From Branchiostoma belcheri (taxonomy: Eukaryota > Chordata > Leptocardii > Amphioxiformes > Branchiostomatidae), in contig NW_017802824.1 of the NCBI RefSeq assembly GCF_001625305.1, positions 2,001,838 through 2,065,837 of the forward strand: a stretch of 64,000 bases of DNA, read 5' to 3'. Each line of letters begins with the position of its first letter. Position 1 is the first letter of the stretch. The notes under the pieces were generated by a model. That model ran no database searches. It was not told the DNA's origin and worked only from the letters and a program-made list of their open reading frames with translations. Below, in pieces: positions 33,771 to 44,430 of the stretch. A program made the position numbers and the translations under genes.

Positions 33771-35079
33771 AGAGAAGCAGGAAGCCTCTCCGAAGGAAAA
33801 CGGAGCTCCAAATGATCAGCGCAGAGTCATCATCACAGATGATAATGGGGCGTTCACAGATTTCGTAGAGCCCGTTGCTGTATCTTCTGATAATTCCGTA
33901 CAGAATTTATCAGATCAACAACACCCCCTTCTCAAGGACTCTGAAGACAAACGGCCTGAGAGCACACCGGGAGGGGAGGAAGTAGTGGGCACTGCCGCCT
34001 GCTCCAAAGGCGGTGAACAAGAAGAAGTGCCCAATCAGGAAGGGAAGGAGAAGAAGATGGATAGCAGCTCCTCGGAGAGCGACAGGAGATACGAATCAGA
34101 CAGAAAGTCGCTGTCGAGAGTGGAGGACTCGGATGCGGTGAGAGATGGATCAGAGGAGGAGGAGGACAGCTCAGGAGAAGAGGAGGATGAGATGGCAGTC
34201 GCGTCCAAGAAGAGGAAGAAGAAACACAAACACAAGAAGAAGAAAAAGAAGCACAGACATGAAAGGGACAAGGATGGGAAAAGGATCAAGAAGAGTAAAT
34301 CTCACTCAGATAAGGACAAAGATAAAGAAAGAACTTCTAGGTCAAGATCTAAGTCTAATTCTTCCTTGGAAGACGGGGAATGTCGGTCTCGTTCGCTGTC
34401 CAAAGACAGGTTAAAATCTCAGGAGCACAGGTCGGGTTCTGGGAAGCACTCACGTTCACGGTCAAAGTCACATGACAGACATCACAAGCATAGGCATAGG
34501 TCAAGTTCTAGGGAAAGACACAGGCATAAAGGGAGTTCCAGACACAGATCCAGATCTAGACATAGATCCAGGTCAAGGCAGGGATCTAGGCACAGATCTA
34601 GGTCTAGACATAGATCGGGATCACATGATAGATATAGGCATAGATCGAGATCCCACGAGAAGCATAGGCACAGATCTAGGTCGGGGGAAAGGTACCCAAA
34701 TAGGGCGAAGGAAAGGCATCACCGCAGCAGGTCACCCAACCATTCCCGCTCCAGGACTCCCACCGAGAGAATCGACAAGGCGAAACTGTTAGAGATCGCA
34801 AAGGCCAACGCCATCAATCAATTCCGCGCGGGGATGATTCCCGCCCACCTCCCCATTCCATCCATGACCCCCGAGGAAGAGCTGGCCAAGAAGAGTGGCG
34901 GGAAGACTGTGGAGGAGCTGACCAAGTTCTGTAAGTTTCTGTCGGAGAAGGAGAAGGCCGGGGATGAGGATGAGATCGTGAACAAACCTGTAACAGAGGA
35001 GGAGGATGGGGAGGGGCCCTTCATCCACCATCCCTTCAAGGTCAAGGCCACCTCCACATCTATTGTTATGAACATCAAG
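33771..35079 (+). CDS. SON: SON, large RS-domain exon
   Basis: SON is a nuclear-speckle RNA-binding scaffold that promotes splicing of weak introns. The acceptor TTTTACAG ends at 33770 and reading begins EKQEASPKENG at 33772; base 33771 completes a codon split with a missing upstream exon. The exon gives 436 residues: an acidic Ser-rich part, a Lys/His tract (about 34198-34265), a long RS domain built of HRSRSR-type repeats (about 34320-34750), then DKAKLLEIAKANAINQF, which matches the vertebrate LDKAQLLEIAKANA box, a KKSGGKTVEEL helix, IVNKPVTEEED and PFIHHPFK. The donor GTCAGT follows codon AAG at 35079. There is no in-frame ATG in the first 70 codons, so translation starts upstream. The vertebrate giant exon with DSQMLA-type and proline-rich repeats has no counterpart here. 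Confidence 0.95.
34440..34700 (+). repeat. coding minisatellite in the SON RS domain
   Basis: Degenerate tandem AGATCTAGGTC / CATAGATCC words encode alternating Arg-Ser/His-Arg residues. The array is likely to vary in length between alleles. Short antisense and out-of-frame ORFs here are shadows of this composition. Confidence 0.8.
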
Positions 35080-36441
35080 GTCAGTGGGTCATCAATGATT
35101 TTTGTTGAACCTAAGCCTTTTTTTCAGGATATTTGACTCTAGCCATAGCTGGAAGTGTAAGGCATACTAGTCTTGGTAGAATCACCATGAAAGACTACAT
35201 GTAGTAGCTACGTTACGTTTTTAGTCAGAAATTTTGTTTGCCAAAGACGTAGAACGTCCTTGAAATTCTTTTCAGACACATGATTGCTACAGGCATGCAG
35301 AATTCAAAACTCTTTGCACTCTTGCACATATCACGTTTTTGGTCAGAAACTTTTGCCAAAGATATAGAATGTCCTTGAAATTCTCTTCAGACACGCAAGA
35401 TTCAAAACTGTTGCACTCTCTTGCACCCATCAGGAACACGTATAGCCTTATTACCGGCACTGTGCAGAGCATGACAAGTACCCTCTTCCCGCCCAATTCC
35501 ACACCTAGACGTTCCCCTACCTGTATATTTATCACTCCTGGCGGCACGATTGGTATGTACGGCCGCATCCCTGTCTCAAGTTTCCTACCTGAACCATTTC
35601 CGAGCAGTGCAGTCTGAATGGGAAATTCTGCACAAACTAGTTCCACTTGGATGGAAGAAATGGCAAGAAGTGCCAACCCCCAGGTCAATTGCCTTCCCAT
35701 CCCCACTGTTCTCCTTGGCTCCCATAATGGGGGTCAGGTCAGAAGGTTCCGTGCAACCGGCCCTGGAAGGAACTATTTGGCCATTGGATCTATGATGATG
35801 TGTCCCAGTAGGGCAGAGATGTATATTTTATATCCCAGGTTGGATAGAGAGGAATGGGAAGGGTATATGGTAATGGTGCAACAATGGGCTGGTCGTAAGC
35901 AGAAAAGTTGAGAAATCAAATTTTACATTCATGATTTGCTGCAATGCAAAGTCTATTTTGCAGTTCATTTTGCCTATAGTTATGGGCATCATTTGAAAGT
36001 CTGGCTAGTAAATCCTATTCACCTCATGTCATCTTCTTAGTGTTTAGAAAACTTTGGGTTAAGAGTTTTTGGTATCCAAGAATTAATTGAAGATAGGGGC
36101 ATATTCACTTACCGTACATTTTGAGTTAATGTACATGTACTAAATAAAAGTGAGTGGGATTCTATACATATACCGGGTAGTCCAGTAGCATGGCTGGAAA
36201 TATCAGTCCAATTGTGCACTTTTGTCTAAAAGCACCAAAATGTGCACACATGTTTCTTCCTAAAATTTATTTGCCAATTCATAATATCCTATGACAAGGG
36301 ACATATACATGTAAAAGACTGTTATACTGATCTACTGTTAGAGTATTACATGTACAACTGTATCTCTGTGATTAAAGGTTAAACTACATGTAATTGAATA
36401 TAGGATGAACCTTTACACTACTATCCCCCGTGTGTCTGCAG
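35080..36441 (+). other. SON intron with a local duplication
   Basis: GT at 35080 and AG at 36440-36441. A tandem duplication of about 120 bp (TTTTGCCAAAGA, AGAAYGTCCTTGAAATTCT, TCAGACAC) spans 35215-35430. The stretch 35430-35910 is of balanced composition with ORFs on both strands, including a 139-codon minus-strand ORF with a signal-peptide-like start, but no recognisable domain. Confidence 0.6.
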
Positions 36442-36764
36442 GATGCAGTAGCGAGGACACCTCTCAATGCCCAGCAGCTGGCGGCCCAGAAGGCTGAGCT
36501 GTCCAAACAGTTCCCCGTGTCCAGCGGCTCCCAGCACCGTATCAAGGAGCTGGAGTGGGTGCCGGTGGAGAAGGACGACAAACAGAAGGCCAAGGGCGCT
36601 GCCGCCTCGTCTGCCTCGGCCGTCGCTCCCGCCACGGAGAGCTCGGCGAGTGCCATCCCCGCCGCGGCGCCGGCTGCTCCCGCTGCTCCCGCCACGTCAC
36701 CCCCTCGGTGGAGCGCCCGCCGCCGCTACCGGTACCACCGCCTGAGGCTAAGGCAGAACCACAG
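36442..36764 (+). CDS. SON: SON exon with FPVSSGSQH box, apparent frameshift
   Basis: The acceptor CTGCAG ends at 36441. Reading in phase with the previous exon gives DAVARTPLNAQQLAAQKAEL, then SKQFPVSSGSQHRIKELEWVPVEKDD, which matches the vertebrate KEFPVSSGSQHRKK...EWVPVEK box. An Ala/Pro-rich linker follows. The best donor is CACAG/GTGGGA after 36764, but that makes 323 nt and would put the next exon in a stop-containing frame. Another frame is open from about 36690 and reads SVERPPPLPVPPPEAKAEPQ straight into the next exon. The simplest reading is a one-base deletion, error or polymorphism, between about 36640 and 36710; the five-C run at 36700-36704 is the likeliest spot. Confidence 0.85.
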
Positions 36765-36858
36765 GTGGGAGGAGTCATGGGGCTATGGAAATTGAATTAA
36801 AAAATTTGCTGCTTGACTGTTGACTTACCACGAATAGTTTTGAAGGGTAGTTATATTT

Positions 36859-37013
36859 TTTTTGCTCTGTTTCTCTTCTTCTTCTCGAAACCAATAAGGT
36901 CAATGACCTGAACCAGAAGTCTGTCACCATGGTAACTAGTGTTGGGTTACATCATGTAGCAATTTTATAGTAGGAGGGATTTAGACTCCTGTCTGACCAT
37001 ATATATAAATGTG
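36859..37013 (-). repeat. R1 dispersed repeat, copy D (in SON intron)
   Basis: Minus-strand R1 with AGGTCAATGACCT at 36897-36909 and TAGACTCCTGTCTGACCATA at its right. It faces copy E 490 bp away, forming an inverted pair inside one intron that could fold in the pre-mRNA. Confidence 0.85.
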
Positions 37014-37501
37014 TTTATGAATTAACAATGTAGATGTCAACAGAGAAATTTATGATTATGAATAAAACAAGAAATTTACAAAACCTCAGAGATATAAAAT
37101 CTCAAATTTCTTGTTAAATTTTAAGAGCCAGCCTGTAGGAGCCTGTACTTGTTACATGTAAATGATCAAAGATGCATGTAATTTTATTCTGGTGCAGGTA
37201 ATTGCTTTTTATTTATTTCCTGTGAGACAAAACAAGCCATGTGTGATGATTATATATTATGTATCATTTACATTAACAGCATAGCATGTATTAGCTTGCC
37301 ATACTTTGTCATATGCACCACTGAATCATCAATCAACTGCTAGCATTCATATAACACTCGAGTGTGTTATGTACATGTAATTGTGATGTCCCTGTACGTG
37401 TGTACATATTGTTTGTTTGCTAGTCCAACTGTTGAAAAAAAACCCAAAAAACTAGAAAGGTAACATTTGCAAAGCTGTGTTACTCAAACACATTCATTAT
37501 G

Positions 37502-37622
37502 TGGTGACAGGAGTCTAAATCCCTCCTGCTATAAAATTGCAACATGATGTAACCCAACACAAGTTACCATGGTGATAGGCATCTGGTTCAGGTCATTGAC
37601 CTTATTTGTTTGGAGAAGAAAA
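37502..37622 (+). repeat. R1 dispersed repeat, copy E (in SON intron)
   Basis: Plus-strand R1 with GGAGTCTAAATCCCTCCTGC, AGGTCATTGACCT (37590-37602) and TTGTTTGGAGAAGAA. Shortened at its right end. Confidence 0.85.
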
Positions 37623-37757
37623 GGAATTATACAATATCGCAAAGGTAAACATTACATTGTTTACACATATGTAGTTAGAGTTCTGTGACTTGAATGATGA
37701 GTTTTAGCCGTAACTTTGTTTTTCACTCCAAGTTGCTCTTTTTTCATCTCAACACAG

Positions 37758-37814
37758 AAGGAGAGTGCCAGCGTGAAACCCACAGCAAAAACACAAGCAA
37801 ACAATAATATACAG
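37758..37814 (+). CDS. SON: SON small linker exon
   Basis: A 57-nt exon between CTCAACACAG and GTGTGG, reading KESASVKPTAKTQANNNIQ in phase 0. It has no counterpart with clear identity in vertebrate SON; it lies in the low-complexity linker between the SSGSQH box and the helix before the G-patch. Because it is a multiple of three it could be skipped without a frame change. Confidence 0.7.
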
Positions 37815-38160
37815 GTGTGGTATTTTCCTTAGAAATGCTCATGGCTTGTTCTGTAATTTGAATATTCCTTTCTTTATCGACTAAATCGGTTTGTGTATAG
37901 ACTGTGAAGTTCTACAGTATGTTGGCTGTGCAGTTTGGTGCTTAAAGTAAAACCACATATAAGGGCCCTATTTCAAGGTTGTTCTCCATCAGTTAGACTT
38001 CAAAAGTTATACGCTATAGAGTCTACATGTACGATGTAAGTAGCTGCCCATGTACCTAAAATGCATAGGCTTTTTGATACAAAATGACAGTTAGTGCAAA
38101 GTTTGCACAATTCAAAGTGACTTTTGTACAAAGTTGCTGATCATTGTGTCTCCTGTACAG

Positions 38161-38268
38161 CTAAACATCAGTGCAATTGTGGGCGAGCGAGTGAAGGCCT
38201 TGAGACAACTACAGGAGAATCCCTACGACGTCGAGGCAATGTCCAAGATGCACAAAGCTCAGCAACAG
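38161..38268 (+). CDS. SON: SON exon, SERALAQKRL-like helix
   Basis: A 108-nt exon in phase 0 between CCTGTACAG and GTACGC. It reads LNISAIVGERVKALRQLQEN then PYDVEAMSKMHKAQQQ. It matches vertebrate ISTAMSERALAQKRLSENAF and DLEAMSMLNRAQE in order and spacing. It encodes the charged helix before the IPGQFTG segment. Confidence 0.95.
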
Positions 38269-38370
38269 GTACGCTTTTGATCGGTTGACGACGTTAGGTC
38301 CATTGTACAAGATTATCAAACTTGACCTTAATTTAACTTAACCCTACCCACCTACTAAATTTCATCACCA

Positions 38371-38461
38371 TCCATCCATCCATCCATCCATCCACCCATC
38401 CATCCATCCATCCATCCATCCATCCATCCATCCATCCATCCATCCATCCATCCATCCATCC
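38371..38461 (+). repeat. (ATCC)n microsatellite in SON intron
   Basis: About 90 bp of near-perfect ATCC tetranucleotide repeat with one CACC interruption. Confidence 0.95.
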
Positions 38462-38699
38462 TCAGCATCTTGAGTTACGGGTATCTTGTTCACAAACAAA
38501 CATAAAAGGTCCATTGCAGTAGCGTAGGGCCTTTATCGAACTTGACCTTCATCTCTCCAACAGTAACTTGCCTACCAAAAATGATGAACATGAGTGATGC
38601 CACCTATGTCAACAGTCACTCCACCATAGCCAAACTAAAGACAAAACCTTCTGGTAATAGATCAAATACTGGGCATGGTCTCTAACAGTCAGAATGATG

Positions 38700-38863
38700 T
38701 TTTGGACAGCATCTACAGTGACCGTCATTCATCATCAGTGCCTGCAAATGAGTCTCCCAGGACAAGTAGACCTGCTAAAACTAGTTCTAGTTCTACCAGT
38801 TCAACTTGTCCTCAGAGACTCATCCATAGTCACTGATGAAAGACAGTGGATGCTGTCTGAAAT
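38700..38863. repeat. foldback inverted repeat
   Basis: Two arms of about 80 bp are inverted copies, for example GACAGCATCTACAGTG against CAGTGGATGCTGTC, ATGAGTCTC against GAGACTCAT, and GGACAAGT against ACTTGTCC. They meet at ACTAGTTCTAGTTCTACC. Arms are imperfect; no clear target duplication. Confidence 0.75.
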
Positions 38864-39162
38864 ATCTAAAGTTGTTGGATGCCATTCCCAGTTGTCTGAT
38901 TTATTTTGTATAATGGATGAGCCAGGTTGTTAGGGGTGTCAGAACAACTCTACATGGATGCCCCAAGAAGACTATCTACTGTGAATTCCACTCTTGTTTT
39001 GGAACTCTGACTCTGAGGGAAATTTGGGTGAAGCTATTAGATACTGTAGCTTTGATTGGAAGTGAGATTATTGAGGGACTGCTGGCCATTGCTACTGCTC
39101 TATTCAGTATAGCGTGTTACCGGCATGTACAGCATACTGTCATGTCCTATTAACTCAATTTA

Positions 39163-39612
39163 CAATGGGCAAAAACCTGATGGTAGGAAAACTGCACACG
39201 CACTTGAGCGTACCCCGGTCGGGTCATACCAAAGACTTTAAAAATGGTACATACTTCTTTCTCTGCTTAGCACTCAGCACATATATGACATTAAGAGTGT
39301 GGGAAGGTCAAACACACAGCACTACCAGCGGACTAGCCCCCTGCTGTAGTGCATTGCACAACTGTGTGTCACCCAAGGCCTACAGAAATGGATATGGGCA
39401 TCACCCCTATGCTCTGCAATAGAGTGGAACTGGACCTTTTTTTTTTTTAGAGGTACACCATACTTTGAGGTATATCATATCATATCATACATGTACATAT
39501 ACCTTAAGGGCTGGCATATGATCTCAAAGTATTACACACAGGAAAAAGTTGGCATAGTTTTCATACGCTCATGTGGGTACATAGTTTTTGTACCATCTGG
39601 TTTTTGCTCATG
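39163..39612. mobile_element. R8 inverted-repeat element, copy 1
   Basis: The left end GGGCAAAAACCTGATGGTAG is mirrored by TACCATCTGGTTTTTGCTC at the right. Inside each end an ACTGYRYAC-type subrepeat (CACACGCACTTGAGCGTAC and its inverse) continues the pairing. No ORF. Confidence 0.65.
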
Positions 39613-40429
39613 TGTGAATCAGGTCATAGTGTCCAGTCACTTCTTTTCATTCTCTATCACTCTCTGAATAGAGCCAGATCATGGAAATTGCCTTTTCCTT
39701 TTTCCACAGCTTAGGAAAGGCTTTGTCATGCTCCCAACAATTCTTCACCGACAAGCAGGGGTCGCCTGCCAATTTTCCAATGGCTGTCGGACGGAAATTT
39801 GGCCCTTCCCCTGTCCTCTAAGCTTTCAAAAAGCCATTAACCAGTCTGCTATGGCAGATGGCATACTTGTTGGATTCAGATTGATCAGTGATTGTTTTTC
39901 CTATGTACACGGCTATCCCCGGCCTGCCTTCTGTGCCATTATAGCCAGTCGTAAGCGGAGATTTGTCGGGCAAAGTGGTCATGCGCTGGAAGATGACCAA
40001 GCATTTGATGGGATTGGAAATGGAACTAGGGTCTCAAAGGGTACTTTAGGTTTAGAGCCTCTCTAAAAGCACTTAGTGTAAAGACAATTCAAACCACTGC
40101 TGCGACAATGATACCGAAGGGAACAGGGAAATCAACAACCACAAAATTGGCCATTCTGAGGCTTGAGTTTATGCCATTTGAAGGGTGAATATTGGCATTT
40201 CTACACCAATAGTGAGGAAAAAAACTGCAGAGATGTCATATAGAGGCCACGGAAGGGACCTCTTTTACAAGCTAAGTCCAGTTCCACACTATCCATATAC
40301 TGGTCTAAGATTATTAGGTCACACAATTCAATCTCTGGAATTGTAAAGGGAATTGGTGGCTTCTTCATGAAAATATCGTGAGTTGAGATTAGGCCATGTT
40401 GAAATTGATTAATATATATATGGATAACA

Positions 40430-40818
40430 TCCGTGCGCACATGAATTACCGGGTATCGTTCGTTTCCAAAAAAACGTTTTTGACCATACTGTAAATCACA
40501 CAAGGCCTGCAAAATGAGCAAATATATGCTGTATATTGCAAAAAAATGATATTGGAAAATGACACTAATGTCTTAGAATGACACAATCGATTCCAAAGGA
40601 AAAGAAGAAAATGCAAAAAAAATGAAAACGAAGAGTCCATTATTCGCTATACCATACTCTGTGTGTTTAGTCATTTGTTCAACCTTCATGACCACATAGA
40701 TTCATAATGGCGGCAACTTTTTTTTTGCCAAACTTTTTTTTATTTGCACGGTCTCATCAGTTGTAGGGTTCACAGATAGAGGATGTCATCCATATAATCA
40801 AATCAACATGGCCTTACT
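40430..40818 (+). repeat. R7 dispersed repeat, copy 2
   Basis: Collinear with 6690-7085 over about 390 bp with scattered indels; see the shared blocks there. Confidence 0.75.
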
Positions 40819-41278
40819 GAAACTATATTGGATGATAGTTGTGAGAAAGTATGCAAAGAAGCTCAGTCAGTACCGTGTCTAGTCTTATGTTGACCACGTC
40901 TGACCCCATAACTGCTGATGGGTGGGTGTGCTGTAATTAAGCCTAAGAGAAATGACCCAAGGGCAGATCCCAAGAAAATCTAAAGAATAAAGAAAAAGGA
41001 ACATAGACTCAAGGACTATAGGGTTACCTGGCATGGTGTCTATCTGATGGTTTTCCTGGCCAAAAAATATTCCACAGCCTTGCAGTAATGATGAAAACTG
41101 ACAACAAATGAAGCTCCCACTGAATTCCTGGTTATGCTAAGATCACAATTTCCAACCCAGGGCTCATTCGGGCAGTTTGCAGAGACAAAAAGTAAAAGAC
41201 AATGAAAAAAAAAGTTGCAAAAATTTAACACGAGCACTATTTGTGTAGAATACTGACATTCTTGATACTTGTACATTA

Positions 41279-41647
41279 GGCCACACCAATTTAATTTCTT
41301 GGTTAACGGATTTTTCTAGAAAAATAATGGAGCGGGCGGGCGAAAAAAAAATAAAAATAAAAACAGGCCTAGGCATCCTATTATGGCCCAAAATTGTACG
41401 ATAGGAGCCATGAAGTCAACACACCAGGCTGATTCAAAATTTAAACAATGAATTTTGAACTTTTAATGATATCACTTTATTGAAATATGGAATGACTTTA
41501 ACAAGTAGTAAGAAAAGGACTGTTTTCAACTGTTCAGGGCAAAATATGAGCATTTTGCAGCTGATTCTGAATTTTTATTTTTATTTGCAAATCAGAAAAA
41601 AAATGAAGCGGCAAATCCGTTAACCAAGGAATTAAATTGGTGTGGCC
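41279..41647. mobile_element. R4 inverted-repeat element, copy 2 (in SON intron)
   Basis: 369 bp bounded by GGCCACACCAATTTAATTTC and its inverse, flanked by TTA at 41276-41278 and 41648-41650. Interior collinear with 23343-23719 (CCTAGGCATCCTATTAT, GAGCCATGAAGTCAACACA). The right end lies 270 bp before the next SON exon. Confidence 0.85.
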
Positions 41648-41917
41648 TTATGTATTTTTTTGTTTTCATTTTTCCCACAAACATACATGTAGCACGCTAG
41701 GCCCAAAGTTGGCACACTGGATAACTTTGGACCTACAGTGTAGTGTGCTATGGTCCTGGCATCCAGGCTAAGCCCGTCTGGGCCCCGGTTTGGAAATGTG
41801 ACCTTAGCAGGAGTTACTTTGAAGTATACCACACTACTAACAAATTTTAGTACATTTGTATGGATATTGTGAGCAGTATCACAATTCATTTTTCCCTTTC
41901 TCTTCTTTCCACTACAG

Positions 41918-42034
41918 ATTCAGAACTGGGCAGTTTCCAGCCAGATCCCGGGACAGTTCACTGGTACCACGGGGGTGCAGCTTCTCTCCACTCAAGAACT
42001 AGCAAACACAGGCAACCAGGCCTGGGCCAAAAAG
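41918..42034 (+). CDS. SON: SON exon, IPGQFTG segment
   Basis: A 117-nt exon in phase 0 (acceptor CCACTACAG, donor GTATAC). It reads IQNWAVSSQIPGQFTGTTG then VQLLSTQELANTGNQAWAKK. Vertebrate SON has IDAWAQLNSIPGQFTGSTG and VQVLTQEQLANTGAQAWIKK at this point. It leads directly into the G-patch exon. Confidence 0.97.
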
Positions 42035-42499
42035 GTATACCCAAGTGCCTTGGAGCTCCCCTTTTTCAGTTTTTATTCCATGCCAATTTTTTATTATATT
42101 TCAGTCCATACCATGGATGAAATATATTGTGTTCCCTCATGTTTCTTCTTCTCCTTCTCCTTCTCCTCCTCCTCCTGCCACACAGTCAAAGGGATTCAAC
42201 TCTGTCATTTTTTAGTCAAATGACCTGAAATTTGGCAAGGAGGTAGAGTGGGCCAATACCCCTAGGCGTTTTTTTCATTTTTTTGATACATGCCTTTGAA
42301 AAATTTTTATGAAGGTTTTTTGGGGCATTTCTCGACAAAAAATGGATTTTTGGATCCTGAGCGCTGGTTTTACAACCAAATGATCTGAAATTCGGTATAA
42401 GGGTACCTTGAACATGTGTCTACAGAATAGCAGTCACATGTTTGGCATACACCACTTCGAAATGACTCATTTAGGGGACTTAAATGGCTATTTCAGGCC

Positions 42500-43910
42500 A
42501 AAAAAGGGCCAAAAGTGCTATACCCGTTCCACGTTCGATCTAAAGAATGGCTCGTTCTATCTGCCGTTGGCCATCGAACACATCGAACATTGCGGGTTAC
42601 CTGAGGTCACGTTGCACGTAAGTCGTGCGCAATGACCCACACATTCAATTTTATGTAACGTTACCTAGATTTTTACGTCATCTACAATCACGACGAGGGA
42701 ATATGCAGACCACCCTAATCCTGGGTACCGCAAAGTGTTTCGGAAGGGGTAAGAATATGTGTAAGAAAATGTTCGTCACTCCCGGCGCGGCGCAAGAACT
42801 CGTGACATGCCGACTAAATGGTTCGCCAGCTGAGGATTTTCCACAACCATGATGATATTATACTTATAATATTATAAAGGAATATGTTATAGATCAATCA
42901 TGTTCAAATGATAATTGTAATACATGGTTCTATTTAATAGCGGTAGTTTTGTTTCTTATTTTGACGGGGGAAACTGTCAAAAATCGAGGGAACGCAAACC
43001 GATATCGGCGCACTTCCGGGTGCATAACGTCAAAATTTCTCGACGATTGTGTAAAAATGACCACTCATCTGCCGCCTCCGGTAGCGTGTACATGGTAGTG
43101 CGATCATATCGTGCCAAAGGTAGCGTCAAACGTCAGAAAAGCCCCGTAAAAATATACATGTAGTTGCAAAAACACATTTCCATTTCAAAATCAAAACAGA
43201 GCAAGGAACTCCGACCCGGAAGAACAAAGGTTTCGCCAAGTCGATTTATTCCGTAGGTAGTACATGTGCAACATAAAAATTCATAATTTCCAGCTATGAG
43301 ATATGATAGATTAGAATTAATACTATAGTATTGTAAATTTATTTATAATTTTACTTACTTTGTGTTGTTAAGAAAACTGTGGCGTAAAATCTATTTTTAT
43401 ATATATAAAGAATTTGAATGTCCCCGTTAATAGTCGGCTAATCTGATTTGCATAAATGGACGTTTCCATCCGCAAGCTGGGTAAACTTTTTATTTAAATC
43501 GGAATAAACGATCATTTTTCTGTCTCAAATACCATTAAACCTGGCAAGAAATATATATAATTCAGAGTATCTTACTTTGAACACGTAAAAAAATTGTCTT
43601 TACAAAAATACAAACGCAATGTAGTAATTTTAAAATAGTACTCTGAAACCTCCCACCCCTTCTGATATCTCCGGCGATGGTTTTACCTAAAGAGAATTTC
43701 GCAGACGACACTTACGAGCAAATCTAGAAATTTTGACTTCGGTCAGGAAATTTTCTGTCATTTCTTCTCGGGAAATTTCCAAATCTATCACCGAACAGTG
43801 AAAGAGTTTTGTTTTATTTCTTAAAAAACAACTGAACGACTGATTAGGAAGACGTCGCGCCGGTTCAGAAGTTTTCTGTCAAGAGAAATATCGAAGATCG
43901 TGAGGGCAAG
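42500..43910 (+). promoter_or_regulatory. CpG-rich island ending in an exon-like donor
   Basis: CpG density is well above the surrounding intron from 42500 to 43280 and again at 43680-43910. It holds an ETS-like CACTTCCGGG (43011-43020). The stretch before 43910 reads like an untranslated first exon, ending ATCGTGAGGGCAAG then GTGAGTG, a strong donor. It could be an internal promoter for a short SON isoform, a nested gene start, or part of an unrecognised transposon, since the left part (from 42205, GTCAAATGACCTGAAATTTG) resembles transposon-type sequence. Confidence 0.3.
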
Positions 43911-44430
43911 GTGAGTGTTTAATTTACTTCACGATTATTTTTCCCGCCCAAAAATGACATATAAGAGCTGCATATTATCTGTTTAAACTAATACAAATGC
44001 CCGAAATTAGTGAATAGTATTTGGCAGGTAGGATGACTTGCATGCCCTTGTATATTTCTTTATTTACTGATTTCTCACCAAGGACTTGTAAAAGTTACTA
44101 AAACTAAAACAACCGTGTTGTATAGTTGATGTGTTATCTGTTGCTCGGGAAAAAAAATCAAACTACTCAGAACGGGAACGCCAACGACTTTTGTCTTTTC
44201 GAGCACCGATTCGATCAAAATTCGGGCAAAAGTTTGGCATTCGAATTTCGTAAATTCGTACATTCGAATTTCGAAGCCTTGTTCCTCTTTTCGAAGGTAC
44301 AGCAGCAAGGACATTATATGGGGATGACCTGATCAATCCTTTCAAATCTAATCGTCTAAGCAAGGAGGTTTTGCAAAGATTTGATTTTGACTTCCTTGGT
44401 CTAAGAGATTTCATCATAGTTTGAAAACAT
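43911..44430. other. region rich in TTCGAATT/CGTAAATTCG words
   Basis: Positions 44160-44300 carry clustered ATTCGAATTTCGTAAATTCG words, palindromic in part, followed by GAAGGTACAGCAGCAAGGAC. I could not place the borders of any element here, and no ORF is supported. Confidence 0.3.

Larger units (their letters stand above)
38269..41917 (+). other. SON intron carrying several repeats
   Basis: Besides the separately listed elements, this 3.6-kb intron holds unique AT-rich sequence. A 112-codon plus-strand ORF (39728-40066) has no domain and no splice borders in phase with SON. Confidence 0.6.

Noticed and set aside
34035-34289. Ser/Phe-rich minus-strand ORF opposite the RS exon
   Set aside because: Shadow of the Lys/Glu/Ser-rich coding composition of SON.
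35080-35136. In-frame read-through of the SON RS exon ending in EPKPFFQDI
   Set aside because: It resembles vertebrate SON EPKPIFF, but the homologous position is already filled by SIVMNIK before the donor, and the next exon continues the match. Intron retention would truncate the protein.
33985-35136. Treating position 33985 as the start of SON
   Set aside because: The codon is GTG, the frame is open upstream to a good acceptor at 33770, and SON is known to have N-terminal exons.
35287-35706. 139-codon minus-strand ORF with a signal-peptide-like start inside a SON intron
   Set aside because: No domain, no splice support, competing open frames on the other strand, and the right part overlaps a tandem duplication.
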